DNA of 23,859 nucleotides, taken from assembly GCA_030609245.1 (NCBI GenBank), contig JAUWCP010000006.1, positions 1 to 23,859 of the forward strand, written 5' to 3'. The notes below the pieces were generated by a model. It saw only the letters and a program-made list of their open reading frames with translations, ran no database searches and was not told the DNA's origin. Both the position numbers and the translations under genes were made by a program. Within the stretch, counting starts at the first letter, position 1; each line of letters starts with the position of its first letter. Source of the DNA: Hyphomicrobium sp. Its GTDB lineage: Bacteria; Pseudomonadota; Alphaproteobacteria; Rhizobiales; Hyphomicrobiaceae. This document shows positions 6,107-13,890 of this stretch, one piece after another.

Positions 6107-6793
6107 ATGAACACAACAGAAAAAGGCCTCCTTCACGTCGCTGGAATTATTGACTTGGCAGAAGCCGATATGCTCATCGCCTCTGGGTTTGAGTTTCTCG
6201 GATTTCCGTTGGTGCTCGATCGCCACAAAGAGGACCTGAGCATTGAGAACGCATCCGCGATCGTGGCCGAGCTCGACGATCGTTCCACATTCTTTCTCAT
6301 CAGCTATTTGAGCAAGGCATCAGCGATCATCGATCTGTGTCGTCAGCTTGGTGTGGGCATGGTCCAACTGCACGGTGATGTGAGCGTAGCCGAGTTGCAA
6401 CACCTGCGTAGCGCAACGCCTGCCCTGCGGATTATCAAGAGCCTCATCGTGCGCGACGATAATTTCAAAGACTTGCGCGATGAGTTGGCGCGGTTCGCAC
6501 CACTGGTGGATGCCTTCATCACAGATACGTTCGATCCGCTCACCGGCGCGCGCGGCGCGACCGGCAAGACCCACGATTGGGATATTAGCCGCAAGATTGT
6601 CGAAATCTCACCCGTTCCGGTCATCTTGGCGGGCGGCCTTAGCGCCGATAACGTCCGCGCGGCGATCGCTGCCGTTCATCCCGCCGGCGTAGACGTTCAC
6701 ACTGGCATCGAGACCGAAGATGGCCGCAAATCACCCGAGCTCAGTCGGCGGTTTGTTAGCGAAGCGTGCGCGGCCTTCGCGGCCTCAGCTTAG
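6107..6793 (+). CDS. TrpF-like (phosphoribosylanthranilate isomerase family) protein lacking the catalytic Cys
   Basis: A (beta/alpha)8-barrel protein of about 228 residues resembling TrpF, the third enzyme of tryptophan synthesis. Matching blocks are VQLHG (86-90), IIKSL (109-113), TGARGATGKTHDW (146-158), LAGGLSADNV (174-183) and GVDVHTGIE. The N-terminal KICG block of true TrpF, which carries the catalytic Cys, reads HVAG here, so that Cys is Ala12. An Asp remains in the strand that normally carries the catalytic acid (FITDT). A conserved-looking GFEFLGFPLVL and EDLS replace the usual substrate region. It is probably a paralogue with another role rather than the cell's TrpF. Start choice is unsure: ATG 6041, overlapping the obgE end, would add 22 residues. 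Confidence 0.7.
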   Translation: MNTTEKGLLHVAGIIDLAEADMLIASGFEFLGFPLVLDRHKEDLSIENASAIVAELDDRSTFFLISYLSKASAIIDLCRQLGVGMVQLHGDVSVAELQHLRSATPALRIIKSLIVRDDNFKDLRDELARFAPLVDAFITDTFDPLTGARGATGKTHDWDISRKIVEISPVPVILAGGLSADNVRAAIAAVHPAGVDVHTGIETEDGRKSPELSRRFVSEACAAFAASA

Positions 6794-6912
6794 GGCGACG
6801 ATAGGCGATACACACCAAACTCACTGAACTTCTGCCCCCTTCACCCCATTTTCTGCTATGCGAACGGCGCATTATTCGCCTCTTAACTCCTGTTGCTGCC
6901 ACATCTCGCCTT

Positions 6913-8088
6913 ATGTCTGCATCGAAGCGCACCGCCCCTGATGTCTGTAACGCCGCCCGTCCCGAGTGGACGACGGCGCGGCGCATCGTTGTCAAAATCG
7001 GTTCGTCGTTGCTATCCGACAAAGACACCGGTGCGCTCAAATCGGATTGGCTCAAGTCTCTGATGGACGACGTGGCGCAGCTCGTCGCCGACGGAAAGCA
7101 GATCGTGCTTGTATCCTCCGGGGCGATCGCACTTGGCCGTCACAAGTTGCAGCTCCCAAAAGGCCCGCTTGAGTTAGAGCAGAGCCAAGCCGCTGCCGCC
7201 GTCGGCCAGATTAGTCTTGCTCATGTCTACCAGGAGCTCGCCCAGGAGCGCGACCTGACGGCTGCGCAAATCCTGTTAACGCTGGGCGACACCGAAGAGC
7301 GCCGCCGCTACCTCAATGCACGTTACACGATCGAAACATTGCTCGAGCTTGGTGCGATCCCCGTCGTCAATGAGAACGACACAGTGGCGACGACCGAAAT
7401 CCGCTATGGCGACAACGACCGGCTATCGGCGCGCGTCGCCTCGATGGTTGCAGCCGATTGCCTCGTGCTGTTGTCGGATGTCGATGGGCTCTACACCGCG
7501 CCCCCCGGCGTTGCGCATTCCACCAAGAGGCTCGACGTCGTCACTGCAATCACTTCAGAGATCGAGGCGATGGCAGGTGATGCTGGAACCGAGCTTTCAA
7601 GGGGCGGGATGAAAACCAAGCTGGAAGCCGGCAAGATCGCGCTCAGCGCCGGCATCCACATGGTGATCGCGAGCGGCAAAGTTCTAAATCCCTTAAGAGA
7701 GATTTCCGAAGGCTGCGCGTGCACGTGGTTTCTGGCGTCGTCCGACCCGCTGACGGCAAAAAAGCGCTGGCTCGCTGGTCAGCTTGAGCCGAAGGGCAAC
7801 GTCTTTGTCGACGCCGGCGCAGAAAAGGCGCTTGCAGCCGGCAAAAGCCTTTTGCCCGCGGGAGTTGTGCGCCTGGAGGGCAGCTTCGACCGCGGTGATG
7901 CGGTTGTCATCCGGGCGACAGACGGCCGCGAGCTGGGGCGCGGGCTCATCGCCTATGCGAAGGTGGATGCGGCGCGTATTATTGGACGCAAGAGCAGCGA
8001 AATAATCGAAGTCTTGGGAGTGTCACGCTGCGATGAGCTCATACACCGCGATGACATGGCCCTGCACAAGGTCGCCGCACAGAACTGA
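6913..8088 (+). CDS. proB: glutamate 5-kinase
   Basis: First enzyme of proline synthesis; it phosphorylates glutamate to gamma-glutamyl phosphate in the cytosol. The 391-residue protein has the amino-acid-kinase domain (RRIVVKIGSSLL, SSGAIALG, NENDTV, YGDNDRLSARVA, LSDVDGLY, LSRGGMKTKLEAGKIA) followed by a C-terminal PUA domain (about 290-385, GRGLIAYAKVDAARIIGRKS), as in the long bacterial form. About 20 unconserved residues precede the kinase core; no strong ribosome binding site is seen at ATG 6913. The proA gene follows after 11 bp, forming the usual pair that makes glutamate semialdehyde. Confidence 0.95.
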   Translation: MSASKRTAPDVCNAARPEWTTARRIVVKIGSSLLSDKDTGALKSDWLKSLMDDVAQLVADGKQIVLVSSGAIALGRHKLQLPKGPLELEQSQAAAAVGQISLAHVYQELAQERDLTAAQILLTLGDTEERRRYLNARYTIETLLELGAIPVVNENDTVATTEIRYGDNDRLSARVASMVAADCLVLLSDVDGLYTAPPGVAHSTKRLDVVTAITSEIEAMAGDAGTELSRGGMKTKLEAGKIALSAGIHMVIASGKVLNPLREISEGCACTWFLASSDPLTAKKRWLAGQLEPKGNVFVDAGAEKALAAGKSLLPAGVVRLEGSFDRGDAVVIRATDGRELGRGLIAYAKVDAARIIGRKSSEIIEVLGVSRCDELIHRDDMALHKVAAQN

Positions 8089-8099
8089 GTTGAGATGAC

Positions 8100-9389
8100 A
8101 TGAATAAGCCGGAGCGTATTAAGCCCACCGCGAATGCGCAAATCATGCACGCCATCGGGCAGCGCGCACGCGCGGCTGCACATGAGCTAGCACTTGCGCC
8201 GACGGAGATGAAGAACACTGCACTCAAGGCCGCTGCTGACGCACTAAGAAAGGCAATGCCCACCATCCTTGCTGCCAACGCAAAAGATATCCACGCCGCA
8301 AAAGAGGCAGGGCGTCCAGCCGCATTTATCGACCGGCTCATGCTCGACGAAAGCCGCGTCGCCGGCATCGCCAAAGGGATGGAAGACATTGCAGCGCTTG
8401 CCGATCCAGTCGGCACCGTTCTTGCGGAGTGGACGCGCCCCAGTGGCCTCGCCTTCGAACGCGTACGCGTGCCGCTCGGGGTCATCGGCATCATTTACGA
8501 GAGCCGGCCCAACGTTACTGCGGATGCCGGCGCGCTGGCTTTGAAAGCCGGCAACGCCGCGATCCTCCGCGGCGGTTCCGAAAGCCATCATTCGAGCCAG
8601 GCGATTCATGCGTGCCTCGTCGAAGGACTGAAAGCCGCAAAGCTGCCTGAAGCCTCAATCCAGCTCGTACCAACCACGGATCGCGAAGCTGTCGGGCTGA
8701 TGCTCAGCGGTCTCGATGGCGCCATCGACGTGATCGTCCCGCGCGGTGGCAAGAACCTCGTAGAACGCGTACAGAAGGAAGCACGCGTCCCGGTGTTCGC
8801 GCATCTGGAAGGCGTCTGCCACACTTATGTCGATCGAGACGCCGATCTCGACATGGCCGTTTCCGTTGTAATCAACGCGAAACTTCGCCGTCCTGGCATT
8901 TGCGGAGCGACGGAGACGCTGCTCGTCGATGGTGCTGCGCCGTCCGACTTCCTGCCTGCGCTCACCAAAGCGCTTCTGGACGCCGGCTGCGAGGTGCGCG
9001 GTGATGCGGCGACCCAGAACGTGGACGCACGCGTGAAGCTAGCGACGGAGACCGATTGGGAAACCGAGTATCTTGATGCCATCATCGCGGTGAAAACCGT
9101 GGATGGCGTCGACGCGGCGATCGCACACATTAATGGATACGGCACTCAGCACACCGATGCGATTATCACGGGCAACGCAAAGACCGCGGAGCACTTCTTA
9201 GGATCTGTCGACTCGGCAATCGTATTGCACAATGCGTCGACGCAGTTTGCTGACGGAGGCGAGTTCGGTTTCGGCGCCGAGATCGGCATTGCGACGGGCA
9301 AGCTGCACGCACGCGGACCCGTCGGCGTTGAGCAATTGACGACTTTCAAATACCTCGTTCGCGGCACCGGTCAGGTGCGCCCGAAATAG
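8100..9389 (+). CDS. proA: gamma-glutamyl phosphate reductase
   Basis: Second enzyme of proline synthesis, an NADPH-dependent reductase of gamma-glutamyl phosphate related to aldehyde dehydrogenases. The 429 residues include the cofactor-side block VPLGVIGIIYESRPNVT (124-140), VPRGG (213-217), HLEGVCHTYVD (235-245) and the active-site loop RPGICGATETLL with catalytic Cys268; the C-terminus has the family's RGPVGVEQLTTFKY block. The length is close to the usual 415-430. It lies 11 bp after proB. A small hairpin, CAGAAC-ttgc-GTTCTG (9393-9408), follows the stop but has no T tract, so read-through into the GH15 gene is likely. Confidence 0.95.
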   Translation: MNKPERIKPTANAQIMHAIGQRARAAAHELALAPTEMKNTALKAAADALRKAMPTILAANAKDIHAAKEAGRPAAFIDRLMLDESRVAGIAKGMEDIAALADPVGTVLAEWTRPSGLAFERVRVPLGVIGIIYESRPNVTADAGALALKAGNAAILRGGSESHHSSQAIHACLVEGLKAAKLPEASIQLVPTTDREAVGLMLSGLDGAIDVIVPRGGKNLVERVQKEARVPVFAHLEGVCHTYVDRDADLDMAVSVVINAKLRRPGICGATETLLVDGAAPSDFLPALTKALLDAGCEVRGDAATQNVDARVKLATETDWETEYLDAIIAVKTVDGVDAAIAHINGYGTQHTDAIITGNAKTAEHFLGSVDSAIVLHNASTQFADGGEFGFGAEIGIATGKLHARGPVGVEQLTTFKYLVRGTGQVRPK

Positions 9390-9447
9390 CGGCAGAACTT
9401 GCGTTCTGACTGCGAGTCCGGCAATCAAAAGACAAGGACGAGGAGAT

Positions 9448-11292
9448 ACGGCCACGCCTTCCCTGATTAAAGACTACGCTCTGATAGGCGACTGTGAAAC
9501 GGCGGCGCTTGTCTCAAAGGACGGCTCCATCGATTGGCTGTGCTGGCCACGGTTCGATGGCGGCGCATGCTTCTCCGCGCTTCTTGGTAAGCCGGAAAAC
9601 GGCCACTGGAGTCTCGCTCCTGTCGACCCCGACGCGAAGACCACAAGATCCTATCGCAAGAACACCCTTGTCCTGGAGACGATCCATAAGACCGAGGACG
9701 GGGAGGTCAGCGTCCTTGACTTCATGCCGCTGCGCGATCGGTCATCGGATGTCGTTCGTCTCGTGATCGGCAAGCGCGGTCAGGTCGCAATGCGCACCGA
9801 AATGATCCTGCGCTTCGACTACGGCTCTCTCGTCCCCTGGGTGAGCCGACTCGACGATACGACGTTGAGAGCGGTCGCCGGTCCGGATCAGGCCTTGTTG
9901 CGAACGCCTGTGCCGCTGATCGGCAAAGACATGAAGACAGTCGCTGAATTCACCGTCTCGGCCGGCCAAACGGTACCGTTCGTGCTCAGCTACTCCAGGT
10001 CCTATCGCCCGCCTCCTCCGGCCATTGATCCACACAATGCGCTGAAAAAAACCGAGACCTTCTGGCGCGATTGGTGCAAGAAGTCGAAGCCGGTCGCGGG
10101 CTATGAGGATGCCGTTACGCGATCGCTGATCACTCTCAAAGCACTGACCTATCGCCCCACTGGCGGCATCGTTGCGGCGCCGACAACGTCACTGCCTGAA
10201 GAACTCACCGGCCAACGCAATTGGGACTACCGGTTTTGCTGGCTGCGCGACACGACATTCACGCTGCTTGCGCTCATGAACTCCGGCCACATCGAGGAGG
10301 GGCTGGCGTGGCGTGACTGGCTCATCCGCGCCATCGCCGGATCGCCAGAGCAGATTCAGATCATGTACGGCATCGCCGGCGAGCGCCGCCTCACCGAATG
10401 GGAGGTGCCATGGCTTAGCGGATACGAAGGCGCTAGGCCTGTGCGCGTTGGCAACGCGGCAGCGGACCAATTGCAGCTCGATATCTATGGCGAGATCATG
10501 GATGCCATACATCACGGCCGCATGGCTGGGCTTATGACCAGCGACGCCGGCTGGGAACTGCAAATTGCCCTCGTCAAGCATCTGGAAGGAATTTGGGAGC
10601 GTCCTGATGACGGCATCTGGGAAACCCGCGGCGGTCGGCAGAAGTTTACATATTCGAAGGTTATGGCCTGGGTTGCCTTTGATCGATCGATCAAGAGCGC
10701 GGAGCGATTCGGACTAAAGGGACCGCTGGATCGTTGGCGCAAGATTCGCGACCAGATTCACCAAGAGGTATGTGAGCACGCTTTCAACAAAGACATCGGC
10801 GCCTTCGTGGCGCACTACGGTGGTCAAGAGCTCGACGCGAGCACCTTGCTTATGGCTCTGGTGGGATTCCTGCCCTCCAGCGATCCGCGCATACGCAATA
10901 CCGTCGAAGCGATAGAGCGCAAACTGACCGCCGACGGCTTCGTGTTGCGCTATGACACGCGGAACGGAAGCGACGGGCTGCCCGTCGGCGAGGGCGCGTT
11001 CCTTGCCTGCAGCTTTTGGCTTGCCGATAACCTCATTCTCTTGGGACGGCACGCCGACGCCAAGAAGATTTATGAGCGGCTGTTGGCGTTGCGCAACGAT
11101 GTTGGCCTGCTGTCGGAGGAATATGACCCGAATGCCAAACGCCTCGTCGGCAATTTTCCGCAGGCATTTTCGCACATCGCGATTATCAATACCGCGCACA
11201 ATCTCACGCGGGCGATCAAACCCGCCGAGCAACGCAGCGGCGGCGAAGCGCTCAAGGGCTCGATTACTCAAGCGGCGGCGAAGCCAGTGTAG
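9448..11292 (+). CDS. glycoside hydrolase family 15 protein (glucoamylase/trehalase-like)
   Basis: An (alpha/alpha)6-barrel hydrolase of about 614 residues related to bacterial glucoamylases and GH15 trehalases. The N-terminal beta domain opens ATPSLIKDYALIGDCETAAL and has SKDGSIDWLCWPRFD. The catalytic barrel shows RNWDYRFCWLRD, a candidate general acid in DGIWETRGG and a candidate general base in LLSEEYDP. All of this is in one frame, but the first ATG (9724) would remove about 92 conserved residues. No ATG, GTG or TTG exists upstream in frame. The family's usual start (MAT) falls on ACG 9448, 9 nt after AAGGA, so I take ACG as the likely start or as a T-to-C mutation. It sits between proA and nadD, where this operon normally has no such gene. 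The TAG stop is the start of a decayed repeat. Confidence 0.75.
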   Translation, partial: TATPSLIKDYALIGDCETAALVSKDGSIDWLCWPRFDGGACFSALLGKPENGHWSLAPVDPDAKTTRSYRKNTLVLETIHKTEDGEVSVLDFMPLRDRSSDVVRLVIGKRGQVAMRTEMILRFDYGSLVPWVSRLDDTTLRAVAGPDQALLRTPVPLIGKDMKTVAEFTVSAGQTVPFVLSYSRSYRPPPPAIDPHNALKKTETFWRDWCKKSKPVAGYEDAVTRSLITLKALTYRPTGGIVAAPTTSLPEELTGQRNWDYRFCWLRDTTFTLLALMNSGHIEEGLAWRDWLIRAIAGSPEQIQIMYGIAGERRLTEWEVPWLSGYEGARPVRVGNAAADQLQLDIYGEIMDAIHHGRMAGLMTSDAGWELQIALVKHLEGIWERPDDGIWETRGGRQKFTYSKVMAWVAFDRSIKSAERFGLKGPLDRWRKIRDQIHQEVCEHAFNKDIGAFVAHYGGQELDASTLLMALVGFLPSSDPRIRNTVEAIERKLTADGFVLRYDTRNGSDGLPVGEGAFLACSFWLADNLILLGRHADAKKIYERLLALRNDVGLLSEEYDPNAKRLVGNFPQAFSHIAIINTAHNLTRAIKPAEQRSGGEALKGSITQAAAKPV

Positions 11293-11340
11293 AGCCGGTC
11301 GTATCACTCGCGGGGAGCTAGTTGTTCACCAAGCCCACGT
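11290..11340 (+). repeat. likely decayed copy of the composite repeat
   Basis: TAGAGCCGGTCGTATCACT at 11290 resembles the element end TAGAGCCTGATCGTTTCACT, with one deletion and two substitutions. About 17 bp further on, CACCAAGCCCA (11327-11337) is identical to an 11-mer inside hairpin 1 of copy A. As in two clear copies, the TAG at the edge is the stop codon of a gene, here the GH15 gene. No intact hairpin remains. The rest of the 232-bp gap to nadD shows only a short GGGAAA/TTTCCC inverted repeat (11491-11509). Confidence 0.4.
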
Positions 11341-11608
11341 TCTGAGCGCGGCCAGGTAGCACCGCTTCACGCAGATGCGCGCACATAAGGGCTGATGGTG
11401 AACCCGGCAAAACGCGCCCACGCTTTGAGCACATCTAATTCGGCAACCGTCGACAGCCGGACAACACTTTTCTTAGGACCAAGTTTAAGGGGGAAACGAT
11501 CGCTTTCCCGGCACGCGCCCTACAGTGATCGAAATGAACGTCGGCCGAACATTGGCTGCCCGGCCGCTCTCGGGTTGCATCTGCGAGGCATTTCGTTCCG
11601 AATTGACC

Positions 11609-12316
11609 ATGTTATCGCCTCGCCCGCGGACGCCCGACCGCATACTATTCGTGGCCGAAACCAAAACACCGGTGGTCGTCCCGTTGCACCGATCCGCACT
11701 TCATAGCTTCGCCTCCCTCAAGGCGCGGCCTCCCTTGGCCAATCCGGGCCAGCGCATTGGGCTCATGGGCGGCTCGTTCAATCCTGCGCACGAGGGTCAC
11801 GCGATTGGCGCGCGTACCGCAATGCGCTGGCTGCGCCTCGATGCGGTGTGGTGGATGGTGACGCCGGCAAACCCGTTAAAGCCCTCCGCCGGATTGCCGC
11901 CGCTGGCGCAGCGCACGGCGTCGGCGCGCACCTTCGCCAAAGGCCGGGCCATGCCCGTAACAGGCTTTGAGGCGGCTCTTGGCAGTCCCTACACCGTAGC
12001 GACGCTGCTCTATCTCAAGCAGCGTTTTCCTCGTGTCCGCTTCGTGTGGATCATGGGCGCCGATAACCTCGCAACGTTTCACCACTGGCGGCATTGGCGC
12101 GAGATGACATGCTTAGTGCCAATTGCCGTGGTCGATCGGCCTGGTTGGCGATTGAAAGCGCTAGCCTCGCCTGCGGCCCGTTGGATGGCCGGCCGGCGCC
12201 TGCCTGAAGAGGCCGCATCTCTACTGCCGAATCGCAAACCACCGGCCTGGGTGTTCCTCAGTACACGGCTGTCGGAGCAGTCTTCGACCGCACTTCGGGC
12301 GCGTCTTGCCCCCTGA
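11609..12316 (+). CDS. nadD: nicotinate-nucleotide adenylyltransferase
   Basis: NadD converts nicotinate mononucleotide and ATP to deamido-NAD in NAD synthesis. The nucleotidyltransferase fold is clear: GLMGGSFNPAHEGH with the HxGH-type ATP-binding motif, WWMVTPANPLKP, FVWIMGADNLATFHHW and the C-terminal SEQSSTALRARL matching the (I/S)SSTxxR motif. The frame is open back to GTG 11525, with ATG 11534, ATG 11609 and GTG 11651 as other starts. None has a clear ribosome binding site; ATG 11609 gives 235 residues, nearest to the family length. The 223-bp gap before rsfS is longer than usual for this pair and holds a weak TTGACG/TATCAT promoter-like sequence (12389-12415). Confidence 0.9.
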   Translation: MLSPRPRTPDRILFVAETKTPVVVPLHRSALHSFASLKARPPLANPGQRIGLMGGSFNPAHEGHAIGARTAMRWLRLDAVWWMVTPANPLKPSAGLPPLAQRTASARTFAKGRAMPVTGFEAALGSPYTVATLLYLKQRFPRVRFVWIMGADNLATFHHWRHWREMTCLVPIAVVDRPGWRLKALASPAARWMAGRRLPEEAASLLPNRKPPAWVFLSTRLSEQSSTALRARLAP

Positions 12317-12539
12317 TCGAGTGCCAAAATGTCACATGTTTGAGACAAGTGGCCCCTAAACTGCATCGAATTTGGGTGTTGAGGACTGTTGACGCAGCCT
12401 CGGATGAACTATCATGCTCCTTACCGGCAGGATTTGGTGGCCAAGCGCCTGCCGAAACATGCGCCAGATGTGCCGGGCGATACCGGTGCCTGAGCGTCAG
12501 CCCTTCAGGGGTGGATGAGGAAAGGACAGCCAGCACACG

Positions 12540-12950
12540 ATGCGAACCGCACTTGAGGGTGCCCAATCGGGTACGCCTCCCGCCGAGCTTTTGTCTGAAG
12601 GGCAAAAACCGGTCGCACTGCTCAAGGAGATCGTCCACTGGCTCGACGAAGCAAAAGCCGAGGAAGCGGTCACGATTGACTTGGCAGGAAAGTCTTCCAT
12701 CGGTGATTTCATGGTGATCGCATCGGGTCGATCTGACCGGCACGTTGGCGCGATCGCCGAACAGCTCCAGCGCAAGCTTAGAGAAAAGGGTTTCGGCCGG
12801 GTACGCATCGAGGGCCAGGAAACCTGCGACTGGGTGCTGATCGATACCGGCGACATCATCGTGCACGTGTTCCGGCCCGAGGTGCGCGAGTTCTATAACC
12901 TCGAGAAAATGTGGTCTGCGGACCGGCCCGCCGAGCACGTCGCGCACTGA
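12540..12950 (+). CDS. rsfS: ribosomal silencing factor RsfS
   Basis: RsfS binds ribosomal protein L14 and blocks joining of the 30S and 50S subunits when nutrients are short. The 136 residues contain the DUF143 fold: a helix LLKEIVHWLDEAKAEEAVTI, then GKSSIGDFMVIASGRSDRHV, RIEGQETCDWVLIDTGDIIVHVF and REFYNLEKMW, all hallmarks of the family. About 25 extra residues precede the conserved helix. ATG 12540 has AAAGGA 13 nt upstream, slightly long. The composite repeat begins 2-3 bp after the stop and separates the gene from rlmH, its normal partner. Confidence 0.95.
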   Translation: MRTALEGAQSGTPPAELLSEGQKPVALLKEIVHWLDEAKAEEAVTIDLAGKSSIGDFMVIASGRSDRHVGAIAEQLQRKLREKGFGRVRIEGQETCDWVLIDTGDIIVHVFRPEVREFYNLEKMWSADRPAEHVAH

Positions 12951-12952
12951 CC

Positions 12953-13104
12953 CAGAGCCTGATCGTTTCACTTGGAAACGCTAATAGCGTCCAAGTGAAA
13001 CGTGAATCAGTCTCTACACTTTTGATTTAGAGCAAGATTCACGTTCTTGCCGGGAACCTTCTGGGCGAAGGCCAAGTGATTCCGTCAAGAACGATCTTGC
13101 TCTA
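12953..13104 (-). repeat. composite palindromic repeat, copy B (inverted, between rsfS and rlmH)
   Basis: Best preserved copy. Read on the minus strand it is almost identical to copy C. Hairpin 2 (12953-13016) pairs GTTTCACTTGG with CCAAGTGAAAC and CTGAT with ATCAG. Hairpin 1 (13028-13104) pairs AGAGCAAGAT with ATCTTGCTCT and CGTTCTTG with CAAGAACG. In both hairpins a single C faces a GTGA bulge between the two stem parts. Hairpin 2 lies 2 bp after the rsfS stop codon. The element is inserted inside the rsfS-rlmH transcription unit and ends 39 bp before the rlmH ribosome binding site. Confidence 0.92.
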
Positions 13105-13157
13105 GGGCTACGCTGGCGACCTTCGGCGTCCCGCAGAGCGAGCGGGAGGTGGCGCTC

Positions 13158-13640
13158 ATGCGCCTCATCATTGCAGCAGTCGGGCGCCTGAAGGACGGTG
13201 CCGAACGCGATCTTTATGATCGGTACGCAGCGCGCTTTGATGCGGCAGGGCGCGCATTGGGTTTGGGGCCCATCAAGCTCGCTGAGATCGGCGAAGCACG
13301 CGCGGCGACACCCGAATTGCGAAAAGCCGACGAAGCTCAACGTCTGCTGAAGGCGACGCGCTCCGCGGATGTGGCCGTCGCGCTCGAAGAGCGTGGGCAC
13401 TCGCTATCGAGCGAGGCATTTGCGCAATGGATAGCGGAGCGGCGCGACGGCGGGGCGAAGACGTTAGCTTTATTGATCGGTGGCCCGGACGGCCATGGCG
13501 AAGCGGCGCTCAAGCCCGCCACGCTTAAACTTTCGCTCAGCACGATGACGCTGCCGCACGGGCTCGCCCGCGTCGTGCTCGCTGAGCAGCTTTATCGCGC
13601 GGCAACAATCCTCGCCGGGCACCCCTATCACCGGGGTTGA
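13158..13640 (+). CDS. rlmH: 23S rRNA (pseudouridine1915-N3)-methyltransferase RlmH
   Basis: RlmH is a SPOUT-class, SAM-dependent methyltransferase that modifies pseudouridine 1915 of 23S rRNA in helix 69. The 160 residues match the family in length and motifs: MRLIIAAVGRLK start, AVALEERGHSLSSEAFA, the knotted SAM-binding loop LLIGGPDGHG (106-114) and the C-terminal HGLARVVLAEQLYRA with final HPYHRG. ATG 13158 is chosen over the in-frame GTG 13149 because GGAGGT lies at 13144-13150, 7 nt upstream. It normally follows rsfS directly; here repeat B separates them. Confidence 0.96.
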   Translation: MRLIIAAVGRLKDGAERDLYDRYAARFDAAGRALGLGPIKLAEIGEARAATPELRKADEAQRLLKATRSADVAVALEERGHSLSSEAFAQWIAERRDGGAKTLALLIGGPDGHGEAALKPATLKLSLSTMTLPHGLARVVLAEQLYRAATILAGHPYHRG

Positions 13641-13693
13641 GAAACGCCTCACTTGAAGCGCCTAGGCCCCCCAAACCTTGTATATGCCGATAT

Positions 13694-13715
13694 AAAAAAG
13701 CGCGCTTGTCGCGCT
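13694..13715 (-). terminator. candidate minus-strand terminator hairpin
   Basis: AGCGCG (13699-13704) and CGCGCT (13710-13715) pair around CTTGT. Read on the minus strand the stem is followed by TTTTTT. Read on the plus strand only GTTT follows, so it is a weak terminator for rlmH. No minus-strand gene ends nearby; it may stop antisense transcription coming from the SDR operon. The rest of the 250-bp gap 13641-13890 shows nothing else. Confidence 0.35.
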
Positions 13716-13890
13716 GTTTGCGCTCAATTCAAACGCCTCGGGGCTTGGGCGTATCAGCAGTGCAACGCAGCAGGGTCTCCCCCAACGTGGCATGGTTGGT
13801 GATTAAGAAAGCCGGTTGGGTGCGGTTGTCGCAATGATTGGTCAGGCCTAGTCTTTGCTATTCGCATTCCCCAGTGGCGTGGCAGATGAC

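Noticed and set aside
9393..9408. Hairpin CAGAAC-ttgc-GTTCTG after proA as a terminator
   Set aside because: The stem is short and no T tract follows; the GH15 gene begins 40 bp later.
12389..12415. TTGACG/TATCAT promoter-like sequence before rsfS
   Set aside because: The spacing is only 15 nt and the match is modest, so it is not listed as a feature.
13640..13665. CACTTGAAGCGCCT just after rlmH, close to CACTTGGAGCGCCT of repeat copy A
   Set aside because: A single 14-base near match without the paired arm; may be chance.
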